From an uncultured Pelagibacteraceae bacterium (GTDB taxonomy: Bacteria > Pseudomonadota > Alphaproteobacteria > Pelagibacterales > Pelagibacteraceae): a stretch of 54,550 nucleotides of DNA. Shown here one piece after another: positions 1-9,380 of the stretch. The notes under the pieces were generated by a model, which was given only the letters and a program-made list of their open reading frames with translations, was not told where the DNA came from and did not search any database. Within the stretch, counting starts at the first letter, position 1; each line of letters opens with the position of its first letter. Location: the NCBI GenBank assembly GCA_902533075.1, contig CACAKN010000006.1, positions 1 through 54,550 on the forward strand, in the 5' to 3' direction. The position numbers were made by a program, and so were the translations under genes.

Positions 1-882
1 AAAAACTCAATTATTTTAATTGGTAATTTTGATGGACTTCATCTAGGACATCAGAAATTATTTAAACTTGCAAAAAAGTATAAAAAGAAATACTCATCAA
101 AGATTGGCGTTTTAACTTTTGAGCCGATGCCAAAAATGTTTTTTAATTCTAGTTTAAACAACTTCAGACTATCTAATTTAAATCAAAAAATTGAAAATTT
201 GAGTAAGCTTAATGTTGATTTTATTATTATAAAGCAATTCAATCGGAAATTTTCAAAAACAAAATCAATTTCATTTATTAAAGAGACTTTAGGTAAAAAA
301 TTAAATCCAAAATTTATTTTTGTAAGCAATAATTTTAGGTTTGGAAATAAAAGAGAAGGGAACGTAAAACAATTAATAAAGTATGAGAAATTGTGTAAAT
401 ATAAGATAATTAAACCACAACCTTTATCTATCAAAAAAAAAATTATTTCGTCTTCTTTAATAAGAAAATATTTGCAGAATGGAAAACTTAATGATGTAAA
501 TAAACTTTTAAAACAAAACTGGTCAATTGATGGAAAAGTTCAAAAGGGAAGACAGGTAGGAAAAAAAATTGGTTTTCCAACAGCCAATATAGATATTAAA
601 GATTATGTTTTAGCAAAACCGGGCGTTTATGCAGTTAAAGCTAGAAAAATGAAAAATTCAAATTATATCAAAGGTATAGCAAATTTAGGATATCGACCCA
701 CATTTAATGGAAAAAAAATATTATTAGAGGTTCATTTATTTAATTTTTCTGGAAATTTATATAATAAGTATTTAAGAATTGAATTTTTAAAATTTATAAG
801 AGCTGAAAAAAAATTCAAAAATATAGATCAATTAAGAAAACAAATTAAAGCTGATCTTTTAATTGCAAAAAAAACAAAATGA
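1..882 (+). CDS. ribF: Bifunctional riboflavin kinase / FAD synthetase, 5' end cut off
   Basis: Makes FMN from riboflavin (kinase) and FAD from FMN (adenylyltransferase) in the cytoplasm. The frame is open from base 1, so the gene starts before the window. The first in-window residues include GNFDGLHLGHQ, the nucleotide-binding motif of the N-terminal adenylyltransferase domain, so only a few residues are missing; an internal Met at 127 is not the start. The C-terminal kinase domain begins near WSIDGKV and shows GKKIGFPTANI and PGVYAV. The stop overlaps ileS by ATGA, and ribF-ileS-lspA is a common proteobacterial order. Family assignment is firm. Confidence 0.95.
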   Translation, partial: KNSIILIGNFDGLHLGHQKLFKLAKKYKKKYSSKIGVLTFEPMPKMFFNSSLNNFRLSNLNQKIENLSKLNVDFIIIKQFNRKFSKTKSISFIKETLGKKLNPKFIFVSNNFRFGNKREGNVKQLIKYEKLCKYKIIKPQPLSIKKKIISSSLIRKYLQNGKLNDVNKLLKQNWSIDGKVQKGRQVGKKIGFPTANIDIKDYVLAKPGVYAVKARKMKNSNYIKGIANLGYRPTFNGKKILLEVHLFNFSGNLYNKYLRIEFLKFIRAEKKFKNIDQLRKQIKADLLIAKKTK

Positions 883-3596
883 GTAAAAACCAAATTAATT
901 TACCCAAAACAGCTTTTTCAATGAAAGCTAATTTACCAACCAGAGAACCAGAAATTTTAGAATTTTGGAAAAAAATTGATCTTTATAAAGAATTAAGGAA
1001 TTCAAGGAAAGGAGAAGAAAAATTTGTTCTTCATGATGGTCCTCCATATGCAAATGGAAATATACATATGGGTACTGCTTTGAACAAAATATTAAAGGAT
1101 ATCATTGTGAAATTTCATCAAATGGATGGTAAAGACTCTGTTTACGTCCCAGGTTGGGATTGTCATGGTTTACCTATTGAGTGGAAAATAGAAGAACAAT
1201 ATAAAAAAAATAAGAAAAATAAAAACGATGTTCCAATTGTAGAATTTAGAAAAGAATGTCGAATATTTGCGGAAAAATGGATAGAAGTTCATAAAGACCA
1301 ATTTAAAAGATTAGGTGTGATTGGTGATTGGGAAAATTACTATTCAACGATGAGTTATGATGCAGAGGCACAAATTGTAAGAGAACTCGGAAAATTTTTA
1401 AAAGAGGGAAGTCTTTATAGAGGATTTAAACCAGTTTTATGGTCAACAGTAGAAAAAACTGCCCTCGCTGATGCTGAAGTTGAATATCAAGATCACAAAT
1501 CTGATACTATCTATACATGCTTTCCAGTAAAATCATCAAAAATAAATGAACTAAATAATTGCAGTGTTGTTATTTGGACAACCACTCCCTGGACAATACC
1601 AGCAAATAAAGCTTTAGCTTATAATGAAAGCTTAGATTATTTGATAATTCAAATAAATGATGAGGGAAATTTTAAAAATAAAAAGATCATTGTTGCAGAG
1701 GCATTATTAGACTCAGTTTTAAAAAATTGTGAGATAAAAGAATTTAAGAATTTAAAGAAATTTAAAGGTAAAGATTTTAAAGATACTATCTGTAAGCATC
1801 CATTTTTTGACTTAGGTTACGACCATAATATCCCAATGTTAGAGGCTCGTTTTGTTACCACAGAACAAGGCACAGGTATTGTTCATTGTGCGCCAAGTCA
1901 TGGACCTGATGATTTTAATCTTTGCTTGAATAATGGAATAAAAGCTATTGAGACAGTTGATGATGATGGAAAATATACAAAAAATGTTTCTTTGTTTGAA
2001 GGTTTGCATATTTTTAAGGCTAATCCAATTGTTATCGAAAAGTTGAAAGAGCAAAATAATCTTTTGTCAAATGGTGAATTGGTTCATTCATATCCACATT
2101 CCTGGAGATCAAAAGCACCTTTAGTTCATAGAGCAACACCACAATGGTTTATTTCTATGGAAAGTCATAAACTCAGAAGTAAAGCCTTAAAAGCAATAGA
2201 TGATACAACTTTTTATCCAAGTAAAGGCAAAGATAGGTTGAGATCAATGATTGAGACAAGACCAGATTGGTGTGTATCAAGGCAAAGAGTGTGGGGTGTA
2301 CCTCTTCCTATCTTTGTAAATAAAAAGTCAAATGAAATTTTGATAGATGATGAAATATTTGAAAATATTGCAAATATTTATGAAAAACAAGGCTCAGATT
2401 GTTGGTTTTCTGATGAACCTCAAAAATTTTTAGGTAATAAATATAAATCGGAAGATTTTGATAAACTTAGTGACATTGTTGAAGTGTGGTTTGATAGTGG
2501 ATCAACCCACTCTTTTGTTTTGGAAAAAAGAAAAGATCTCAAATGGCCTGCATCAATGTATTTAGAGGGCTCGGATCAGCATAGAGGTTGGTTTCACTCT
2601 TCTTTATTAGAGTCCTGTGGAACAAGAGGTAAAGCTCCATTTGAGGCGATACTATCACATGGATTTGTGGTGGATGGAAAAGGTCTTAAAATGTCCAAAT
2701 CTCTTGGAAATGTAATCGCACCAGAGGATATTTTAAAAAAATATGGAGCTGATATTTTAAGAATTTGGGTAGCGGCGTCAAATTATGCGGAGGATTTGAG
2801 AATAGATTATTCAATACTAGATCAACATTCAGAATCTTATCGTAAGATAAGAAATACATTTAGATATTTATTAGGAAATATAAATGATAAATTTGAAGAC
2901 GTTAATTTAGATGAATTAAACATTGAAAATTTACCTGAGCTAGAGAAGTTTATGTTAAGTAAGATGTATTCTCTAAATAAAAAATTTGAAACCTGTTTTC
3001 AAAAATATGATTTTCATAATCTTTATAAAGAATTGTTAAATTTTTGTACTGTGGATTTATCAGCATTTTATTTTGATATTAGGAAAGACGCTTTGTATTG
3101 CGATCCAATAAATTCTGATAAAAGAAAGTCATGTGTTAGTATTCTGAATATTTTGTTAAAATCTTTACTTAGATGGTTTGCTCCAATTTTGTCATTCACA
3201 ACTGAGGAAATTTATCAATTAGTATCTAAAAAAAACAAAAGTATCCATCTGGAAAAATTTTTAAAATTCCCAGATAAATATAAAAACCAAAAAATTGAGG
3301 AGAAATGGTCTGAATTAATGAAAATCAGAGATGTGTGCAATATTAGTATTGAGGAAAAAAGAGCGAGCAAAGAAATTGGGTCAAGTTTGGAGGCAAATCT
3401 TGATATCAATCTTAATGAAAAATATAAAGAGATAGTAGAAGATATAGATTTGTCTGAGCTTTGTATTGTTTCAAAAGCTAACATAAATTTTAATAAACAA
3501 TCGGATATTTTAGTAAAGACTAAAAAAGCATTGGGTAATAAATGCCCTGTCTGTTGGAAGATAAGTATTGATCCATGTGAGAGACACTCTAAGTAA
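879..3596 (+). CDS. ileS: Isoleucyl-tRNA synthetase
   Basis: Class I aminoacyl-tRNA synthetase that charges tRNA-Ile and edits valine. At 905 aa it has family length. The HIGH-type motif (HMGT, residues 63-66), the WCVSRQRVWG segment of the catalytic core and GLKMSKSLGN (KMSKS loop, near residue 604) are all present, as are editing-domain segments (WTTTPWTIPANKAL; GTGIVHCAPSHGPDD). The C-terminal zinc knuckle is reduced to CPVCW followed by DPCERH, so the fourth ligand may be His rather than Cys. The start is set by the ATGA overlap with ribF; the stop shares one base with lspA (TAATG). Confidence 0.97.
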   Translation: MSKNQINLPKTAFSMKANLPTREPEILEFWKKIDLYKELRNSRKGEEKFVLHDGPPYANGNIHMGTALNKILKDIIVKFHQMDGKDSVYVPGWDCHGLPIEWKIEEQYKKNKKNKNDVPIVEFRKECRIFAEKWIEVHKDQFKRLGVIGDWENYYSTMSYDAEAQIVRELGKFLKEGSLYRGFKPVLWSTVEKTALADAEVEYQDHKSDTIYTCFPVKSSKINELNNCSVVIWTTTPWTIPANKALAYNESLDYLIIQINDEGNFKNKKIIVAEALLDSVLKNCEIKEFKNLKKFKGKDFKDTICKHPFFDLGYDHNIPMLEARFVTTEQGTGIVHCAPSHGPDDFNLCLNNGIKAIETVDDDGKYTKNVSLFEGLHIFKANPIVIEKLKEQNNLLSNGELVHSYPHSWRSKAPLVHRATPQWFISMESHKLRSKALKAIDDTTFYPSKGKDRLRSMIETRPDWCVSRQRVWGVPLPIFVNKKSNEILIDDEIFENIANIYEKQGSDCWFSDEPQKFLGNKYKSEDFDKLSDIVEVWFDSGSTHSFVLEKRKDLKWPASMYLEGSDQHRGWFHSSLLESCGTRGKAPFEAILSHGFVVDGKGLKMSKSLGNVIAPEDILKKYGADILRIWVAASNYAEDLRIDYSILDQHSESYRKIRNTFRYLLGNINDKFEDVNLDELNIENLPELEKFMLSKMYSLNKKFETCFQKYDFHNLYKELLNFCTVDLSAFYFDIRKDALYCDPINSDKRKSCVSILNILLKSLLRWFAPILSFTTEEIYQLVSKKNKSIHLEKFLKFPDKYKNQKIEEKWSELMKIRDVCNISIEEKRASKEIGSSLEANLDINLNEKYKEIVEDIDLSELCIVSKANINFNKQSDILVKTKKALGNKCPVCWKISIDPCERHSK

Positions 3597-4087
3597 TGGT
3601 AAAATATCTAAATAAAAATTTTGTTATAAATTTTTTAATAATTCTAAGCATCTTTGTGCTTGATAGGTTTTCAAAAATTTATGTCATTTTCCAAAATGAA
3701 AAAAGTTTATCTACTGAATTATTTGAGTCTAAATTCTTAAATATTAATTTAATTTGGAATGAGGGAATAGCCTTTGGCTTATTATCATTTGATCAAAAAT
3801 TATATTACAATTTGTTAACTGGCTTAATATGTTTAATAACATTAATCATATTATGGATGATTATTAAGACAAAAGGGTTAGAAAAATTTGCTTTTATGAT
3901 GGTATTTGGTGGTTCAATAGGTAATATTTTTGATAGATTGTTCTATTCATCAGTACCAGACTTTATAGATTTACATATTAACAATTTCCATTGGTTTATA
4001 TTTAATGTTGCTGATATATTCATTACCTTAGGAGTTATAATTTTAATATATTCTGAAATTTTGTTAAAAAAAAAACATGAAATTTAA
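3596..4087 (+). CDS. lspA: Prolipoprotein signal peptidase (signal peptidase II)
   Basis: Inner-membrane aspartyl protease that removes signal peptides from diacylglyceryl-modified prolipoproteins. It is 163 aa with four hydrophobic segments. The catalytic pair appears as Asp122 in the VPDFIDLHI block and Asp140 in FNVADIF, with GNIFDR just before. It starts within the ileS stop codon (TAATG) and its 3' end overlaps the next gene, itself a predicted lipoprotein, by 11 bases. The pairing of processing enzyme and lipoprotein substrate is seen in other alphaproteobacteria. Confidence 0.95.
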   Translation: MVKYLNKNFVINFLIILSIFVLDRFSKIYVIFQNEKSLSTELFESKFLNINLIWNEGIAFGLLSFDQKLYYNLLTGLICLITLIILWMIIKTKGLEKFAFMMVFGGSIGNIFDRLFYSSVPDFIDLHINNFHWFIFNVADIFITLGVIILIYSEILLKKKHEI

Positions 4088-4391
4088 GCTTTTTGTACTT
4101 TGCACTTTTTTATTCTTATATTCTTGCCAATCAGTAAAAGATGGTTTGACTGGAAAAAAAAGAAATAATTCAGACGAATTTTTAATTCAAAAAAAAAATC
4201 CCTTAGTTCAACCGCCTAAGTATGGTGAACTCCCATTGCCAGAAAATAAAAAGATTGTAGAAAAAAAAGAAAATATAAATGAAATTGAAAGTCTTTTAAA
4301 AAAAAATAAAGATATTTTACAAAAAGATCAGAAAAATTCAGAACTTTCTTCAGTCGAGGATTTAATCTTAAAAAAAATAAAAGATAAATGA
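4077..4391 (+). CDS. Small BamF-like (DUF3035) lipoprotein
   Basis: A 104-aa protein with a lipoprotein signal peptide: Lys-rich start, hydrophobic core and a lipobox-like LYSC placing the lipidated cysteine at residue 17. The segment DEFLIQKKNPLVQPPKYGEL matches my recollection of the DUF3035 / BamF core, a lipoprotein attached to the alphaproteobacterial BAM outer-membrane assembly machine and often encoded beside lspA. The rest is charged and likely disordered or helical. It overlaps lspA by 11 bases and the next gene by ATGA. Without alignment the BamF assignment is probable rather than certain. Confidence 0.7.
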   Translation: MKFKLFVLCTFLFLYSCQSVKDGLTGKKRNNSDEFLIQKKNPLVQPPKYGELPLPENKKIVEKKENINEIESLLKKNKDILQKDQKNSELSSVEDLILKKIKDK

Positions 4392-5548
4392 AATTATCTA
4401 ACAATATTTCTTTAAAAAATTTTAAAAATAAAAAAAAAAATTCTAATATAATCAGATATTTAAAAGAAATTATTAGTGATAAAAATTTAGTCATAAAGTC
4501 TTTAACTAAAGATTATAAAAACGATTATCAGATCAAAAAGATTTCAAGATTTAAAAATTTTTCTAAGGTTAACTTGATTGGAATGGGTGGATCTTTACTT
4601 GGAGCAAAGTCTATTTATAGTTTTTTAAATCATAAAATAAAAAAAAAATTTGATTTTATAGATAATCTGAGTTTTAAAAAAAGGGATGCAAGTTCTAAAT
4701 GCTTAAATTTGATAATTTCAAAATCTGGGAATACATTAGAAACGATAGCTAACTCAAATATAATAATTAATAATAAAAAAAATAATATCTTTATCACTGA
4801 AAATAAAGAGAGTTACTTAATGCTTTTAGCAAAAAAACTAAAGGCAGAAATAATTCATCATAACAATTATATAGGTGGAAGATATTCTGTTTTATCAGAG
4901 GTCGGTATGCTTCCGGCAGAACTAATGGGACTAAAGCAATCTAAATTTAAGAGATTTAATAATTTGATAAAAAAAAAAAATTTTATAGATTTATTGGTAA
5001 GTAATGTCTCCAGTATTTTTGAGTTAACAAAAAAAAAAAAATCTAATTCCATAATATTAAATTATGATGAAAGATCACAAGATTTATTCTATTGGTATCA
5101 ACAACTTGTTTCAGAAAGTTTGGGAAAAAAGGGCAAAGGTATTTTACCAATAATTTCAAGTATGCCCAAAGATAATCATAGTCTAATGCAATTATTCTTA
5201 GATGGTAAAAATAATAATTTTTTTACCTTTTTTTTTGTTGACGACGCTAGCACTAATAAAATTAATAATAGTAAACTTCTTAAATCACATTTTTATTTAA
5301 AAAATAAAAATTTTAAGGATATTGTTGAGTCTCAATTAATAGCAACAGAAAATGTTTTTAAAAAAAAAAATATACCATTTAGAAGTTTTAAAATTAATGC
5401 CAGAAATGAGGAAACATTAGGAGAATTATTTACTTTTTTTATTCTAGAAACAATATTGTTAGGAAAGGCCTTCAATGTAAATCCATATGATCAGCCTGCT
5501 GTAGAGTTGATTAAAATTGACACAAAAAAAAATTTAATTAATTTTTAA
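4388..5548 (+). CDS. pgi: Glucose-6-phosphate isomerase, short divergent form
   Basis: Interconverts glucose-6-phosphate and fructose-6-phosphate. At 386 aa it is far shorter than the ~550-aa enterobacterial enzyme. Two SIS-type sugar-binding blocks are visible: GMGGSLLGAKSI then ISKSGNTLET, and later KDNHSLMQLFLDG with a C-terminal NPYDQPAVELIK that matches the end of the PGI fold. SESLGKKGKGILP corresponds to the phosphosugar loop. The frame crosses A-runs of 12 and 13 bases (4969-4980, 5029-5041) without breaking. Its stop overlaps the convergent rsmD stop within a shared TTAA. The family is confident; substrate range is inferred. Confidence 0.85.
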   Translation: MKLSNNISLKNFKNKKKNSNIIRYLKEIISDKNLVIKSLTKDYKNDYQIKKISRFKNFSKVNLIGMGGSLLGAKSIYSFLNHKIKKKFDFIDNLSFKKRDASSKCLNLIISKSGNTLETIANSNIIINNKKNNIFITENKESYLMLLAKKLKAEIIHHNNYIGGRYSVLSEVGMLPAELMGLKQSKFKRFNNLIKKKNFIDLLVSNVSSIFELTKKKKSNSIILNYDERSQDLFYWYQQLVSESLGKKGKGILPIISSMPKDNHSLMQLFLDGKNNNFFTFFFVDDASTNKINNSKLLKSHFYLKNKNFKDIVESQLIATENVFKKKNIPFRSFKINARNEETLGELFTFFILETILLGKAFNVNPYDQPAVELIKIDTKKNLINF

Positions 5549-6105
5549 TTTCCAATTATAATTTTCGAAATACCGTAAATTCGACTATCTAAAATTTTTA
5601 ATGTACCACTCAAATTATTAACCTCATTTTTATGGCGATGAATAATTACGATTCCATCACTAATTAATAATTTTTTTTTTCTTATAAGATTAATTATCTT
5701 ATCAATTTTCTCTTCTTTGTAAGGAGGATCTAAAAAAATTATGTTATATTGTTTTTTTAGATTGTCTAAAGTATCTAAAAATGAAAAACAATCATTTTCA
5801 ATAACCTCACATTCATTTTCTATTTTTAAATTAAAAATATTTTTTCTTAATATCTTTATTGCATTCTTGTGATATTCAACAAATGTAATTTTTTTAGCAC
5901 CTCTTGAAATACATTCAAAACCAAATGACCCTGTCCCTGAAAATAAATCTAAGATATTAGAATTTTCTATTTGAAAATTTATTTTTTTTGAATGTTTTAA
6001 GATGTTAAATATAGATTCTTTTACCATATCTTTAAGAGGCCTTGTTTTAATATCTATTGGTTGTAGAATTTTTTTACCTCTTAAGATGCCACTTATTATC
6101 CTCAT
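5545..6105 (-). CDS. rsmD: 16S rRNA (guanine966-N2)-methyltransferase
   Basis: Methylates G966 of 16S rRNA using S-adenosylmethionine. I start it at the ATG at 6105 (MRIISG, the usual family beginning), giving 186 aa; an upstream in-frame start at 6156 would add 17 residues lying inside purD. Motif I is DLFSGTGSFG (residues 53-62) and the N-methyltransferase motif is DPPY (126-129). The start codon shares one base with the purD stop (TGATG), so the two are translationally linked. Confidence 0.93.
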   Translation of the reverse strand: MRIISGILRGKKILQPIDIKTRPLKDMVKESIFNILKHSKKINFQIENSNILDLFSGTGSFGFECISRGAKKITFVEYHKNAIKILRKNIFNLKIENECEVIENDCFSFLDTLDNLKKQYNIIFLDPPYKEEKIDKIINLIRKKKLLISDGIVIIHRHKNEVNNLSGTLKILDSRIYGISKIIIGN

Positions 6106-7367
6106 CAATCGATTACTTTGTATCCAATATCTTTTCTGAAAAATCCATTTTCCCAATTTACTTTATTTATAAGTTCTAAAGCTCTTTCTCTGCTATTTTT
6201 AAATTCCTTAGATCTTACAGAAAAATTCATTACTCTTCCGCCATTAGAAAAAACTTTACCATTTATTGACTTTGTTCCTGCATGATAAATGAATTCATTT
6301 GTATTCAAATCAAGTTTGTTTAAATTTCTTATTTCAACATTATTTTCAAATTTATCTGGATAACCTTTTGAACATAAAACAACACACAAACATTTATCAT
6401 TATACCAATCTATTTCTATAGAACCTAAATTTTTATTTAAACATGCTTCTATAATTTCTATAAAATCTGTTTTTAATTTAGGCAAAATAGTTTGACACTC
6501 AGGATCACCCATTCTAACGTTGTATTCAATCAAATAGGGTTCATTTTCTACTATCATAAGACCCGCATAAAGAAACCCAACAAAATCTGTGCCTAGTTCT
6601 TTTAATCCTTTTAAAGTTGGGTTAATTATTTTATTAAGAATTTTATAATCTAAATCGTTATTTTCTAATCTTGATGGTGAATACGCTCCCATACCCCCAG
6701 TATTCTTACCCTTGTCTCCTTCGAAAACTCTCTTATGATCTTGTGCAGTCCCAAATTTTTTAAAATTTTCTCCATCTGAAATTATAAAAAAACTCATCTC
6801 TTCACCTTTTAAAAATTCTTCAATTAAAACAACTTTTGTATCTCCAAATTTGCCAGAAAAAATTTCTTTAATAGCTTCCATAGACTGCTGTTTGTTATCA
6901 CATATGTAAACTCCTTTTCCTGCCGCTAAAACATCTGCTTTGACTACTATAGGAAACTTACAATTATTCATAAAATTAGCAGCTTCTTTTTCGCTTTCAA
7001 AAATTCCAAATCCTGCTGTTGGAATATTATATTTTTTACATAATTTTTTTGTGAAAATTTTTGAACCTTCTAATTGTGATGAAATTCTGTTAGGTCCAAA
7101 GACATTTATATTGTGAGCTGAAAGATAATCTACAACTCCATTTACTAGTGGTTTTTCTGGACCAACAATTACAATATCAATATGATTTAATTTTATAAAA
7201 TCCTTTAAAGAATTAAAATTATCAATTTCTATATCAATATTCTCGGCAATTAATTTTGTTCCAGCGTTTCCTGGAAAGCAGTATATTTTATCTACTTTTT
7301 TTGATCTTTTTAAAGCACTGCAAATTGCATGTTCTCTCCCACCACTTCCAATTATTCCAACTTTCAT
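6105..7367 (-). CDS. purD: Phosphoribosylamine-glycine ligase (GAR synthetase)
   Basis: Second step of purine biosynthesis: joins glycine to phosphoribosylamine with ATP. It is 420 aa, the normal length. The N-terminal Rossmann-like motif is GIIGSGGREHA. The ATP-grasp domain shows KADVLAAGKGV and GGMGAYSPS, and the metal-binding block is EYNVRMGDPECQ. It ends within the rsmD start codon. A divergent small gene starts 21 bases upstream. Confidence 0.97.
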   Translation of the reverse strand: MKVGIIGSGGREHAICSALKRSKKVDKIYCFPGNAGTKLIAENIDIEIDNFNSLKDFIKLNHIDIVIVGPEKPLVNGVVDYLSAHNINVFGPNRISSQLEGSKIFTKKLCKKYNIPTAGFGIFESEKEAANFMNNCKFPIVVKADVLAAGKGVYICDNKQQSMEAIKEIFSGKFGDTKVVLIEEFLKGEEMSFFIISDGENFKKFGTAQDHKRVFEGDKGKNTGGMGAYSPSRLENNDLDYKILNKIINPTLKGLKELGTDFVGFLYAGLMIVENEPYLIEYNVRMGDPECQTILPKLKTDFIEIIEACLNKNLGSIEIDWYNDKCLCVVLCSKGYPDKFENNVEIRNLNKLDLNTNEFIYHAGTKSINGKVFSNGGRVMNFSVRSKEFKNSRERALELINKVNWENGFFRKDIGYKVID

Positions 7368-7388
7368 ATAACAATATATAATCTAAAA

Positions 7389-7574
7389 ATGCTTAAAAAA
7401 TTAGCTAAAATAAAATATTTGCCAAATAATTTTCAAGTTATTCAGGATGGAGATCATGTGATTTGTGCAATTTCAGGAAAAAAAATTCCCCTCGAAAGTT
7501 TGACATATTGGAATGTTGATTTACAGGAAGCTTATTTTTCTTATATTGAGGCTGCTTCAAAAAGAGAAAAATAA
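7389..7574 (+). CDS. DUF2093 family small protein
   Basis: A 61-aa protein when started at the ATG at 7389; a longer reading from 7329 would run back into purD and is less likely. The sequence QVIQDGDHVICAISGKKI followed by PLESLTYWNVDLQEAY fits DUF2093, a short alphaproteobacterial family of unknown role that I recall being found near xseA and lipid A acyltransferase genes; a Kdo/lipid A cluster lies next to it here. No signal peptide or membrane segment is visible. Function unknown. Confidence 0.8.
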   Translation: MLKKLAKIKYLPNNFQVIQDGDHVICAISGKKIPLESLTYWNVDLQEAYFSYIEAASKREK

Positions 7575-7584
7575 AATTAAAATA

Positions 7585-8445
7585 TTATTTCCATCGATCA
7601 TGAGACCAAATCCACTGATCTGGATTTTTTAAGATCATCTTTTCTAGAATTTTGTTAAGTTCTAGTGAAATTTGTTCAGATGACAAGTTCTGATCAAATT
7701 TTATAGGCTCTTTAAATGTTAATTTAAAATGGATTTTTTCATATCTTTCAATATGCACTGGAACTATTTTACATCCATATTTTTTTACTAATTGAGCTGG
7801 TATAGTTGTTGTTTTGGCATCTCTGCCAAAAAATTTGATTATTTCACCTTCACTTACTCTTTGATCAATCATTAATGCGACAGAATAATTATCTCTGAAT
7901 AAATTAAGTAAATCCCTTGTACCACTCTTACCTTTTTTAATTTGCTTTTTACAAATATGTTCTTTTCGAATTTTCTCCATAATAATGTTAAGAAAAAAGT
8001 TATTCAAAGGTCTATAAATTGCACATAAATTAATACCAGCTTTTTCTATTTCCATTGCCATAAGTTCAAAATTATTAAAATGACCAGAAATGAAAACAAC
8101 TTGATCATTATTTTTTTTTATTTCACGTAGAATATCTAAGCCATTAATTTTTAAAAAATGATTTAGTTTATTGTTTCTAAATTGTTTTAGATAAGTATAT
8201 TCAGATAATATTCTTCCATAATTACCCCACATATTTTTGATTATATTTTTTCTCTCTTTTTGAGATTGTCCTATATTTGAATATTCAAGATTTTTTTCAA
8301 TTTTCAAATTTGGTCTAAATAGTGGGCCAATTATTTTACCAATGATTGCTCCTAAATTTGAAGCATTTTTATAACCTAAAATTTTAAAAATTAAAAAAAA
8401 TGAAATTATAAATAAAAATTCAATTACATATTTTATAATTTTCAT
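7585..8445 (-). CDS. lpxL: Lipid A acyltransferase (LpxL/HtrB family)
   Basis: Transfers a secondary acyl chain onto Kdo2-lipid A at the inner membrane. It is 286 aa with an N-terminal membrane anchor (residues ~6-23) and the acyltransferase HX4E motif in GHFNNFE (His122, Glu127). Downstream blocks such as MIDQRV fit the HtrB/LpxL family. The start overlaps the lpxK stop by ATGA. It is the last gene of the ubiA-msbA-waaA-lpxK-lpxL chain. Chain length and position specificity (LpxL versus LpxM-like) cannot be read from the sequence. Confidence 0.85.
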   Translation of the reverse strand: MKIIKYVIEFLFIISFFLIFKILGYKNASNLGAIIGKIIGPLFRPNLKIEKNLEYSNIGQSQKERKNIIKNMWGNYGRILSEYTYLKQFRNNKLNHFLKINGLDILREIKKNNDQVVFISGHFNNFELMAMEIEKAGINLCAIYRPLNNFFLNIIMEKIRKEHICKKQIKKGKSGTRDLLNLFRDNYSVALMIDQRVSEGEIIKFFGRDAKTTTIPAQLVKKYGCKIVPVHIERYEKIHFKLTFKEPIKFDQNLSSEQISLELNKILEKMILKNPDQWIWSHDRWK

Positions 8446-9380
8446 AAATAACTTTTTATTAAATTCTCAAATTTATTTTTATTATCAATTTCTAATGTTA
8501 CATCTAAGTAATCACATTTTTGTTTTTGTTCATTTGTCATTCTACAGTAGTCTTTTTCGGTTGTTACAAGTATTGTAGAATTATCTCCAATTATTCTATC
8601 AAAATCTCTAAGAGAGTATTTGTAATGATCTGGAAATGAATGAGTATTTATAATATCTAGGTTATTTTCAATTAGTAAATCAAAAAAATTAGATGGATTA
8701 CCAATACCAGCAAAAGCAGTTATTTTTTTATTTTGAAATAAATCTAAATTTTTAATCTTATATTTGGAATAAAAGATATGTACTTCTTTTTCTTTAGTAT
8801 AATTCAAGATTTTTTTTTCAAATTCTAAATTTTTTTCTCCATTAATTATAATACAATTAGCTCTTGAGACTGCACTTAAGGGTTCTCTCAAAGGTCCTGA
8901 AGGAATTATAAAGCCATTACCAACTAATTGTTTCGAATTAAAACATAAAATTGAAAAATTAGGTTCTATCGAAAAATCTTGAAAACCATCATCAAGAATT
9001 ATAACATTATGATTTTCAAAAATAGCTGAATTTATTGCATTTTTCCTATTTTTTTTACTTACGAAAGTTTTACCAACTTTCTCAAGCATATTAATTTCAT
9101 CTATTAAATATTGACCTCCTTTTTTAACAAAGGCTGGTTTTTTTCCAATCTTTTCAATGATTTTAAATATCTCTAATGCTAATGGCGTTTTTCCAGTTCC
9201 TCCAAGATATATATTGCCTACACAAATGACAGGAATTGAATTTTTTTTTTGTAAAAATTTGATTTTAAAAATTTTTAATACAAAAGAAATAATTATAAAG
9301 ATTATTGAAAATGGAAATAAAATAATTGCCCAAATACTAGGTTTTCTAGCATCCCAAAATTTTGGTTTTTTAAATCTCAT
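8442..9380 (-). CDS. lpxK: Tetraacyldisaccharide 4'-kinase
   Basis: Phosphorylates the 4' position of the tetraacyldisaccharide to form lipid IVA, using ATP at the inner membrane face. It is 312 aa, with a hydrophobic anchor at residues ~17-40 and a Walker A motif GNIYLGGTGKTP (55-66). LDDGFQD is a family signature. It overlaps waaA by 11 bases and lpxL by ATGA. Confidence 0.93.
   Translation of the reverse strand: MRFKKPKFWDARKPSIWAIILFPFSIIFIIISFVLKIFKIKFLQKKNSIPVICVGNIYLGGTGKTPLALEIFKIIEKIGKKPAFVKKGGQYLIDEINMLEKVGKTFVSKKNRKNAINSAIFENHNVIILDDGFQDFSIEPNFSILCFNSKQLVGNGFIIPSGPLREPLSAVSRANCIIINGEKNLEFEKKILNYTKEKEVHIFYSKYKIKNLDLFQNKKITAFAGIGNPSNFFDLLIENNLDIINTHSFPDHYKYSLRDFDRIIGDNSTILVTTEKDYCRMTNEQKQKCDYLDVTLEIDNKNKFENLIKSYL

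Noticed and set aside
6105..6156. Longer N-terminus for RsmD (17 extra residues)
   Set aside because: The extension lies within purD coding sequence, and the family normally begins at MRIISG; the ATG at 6105 overlapping the purD stop is the better start.
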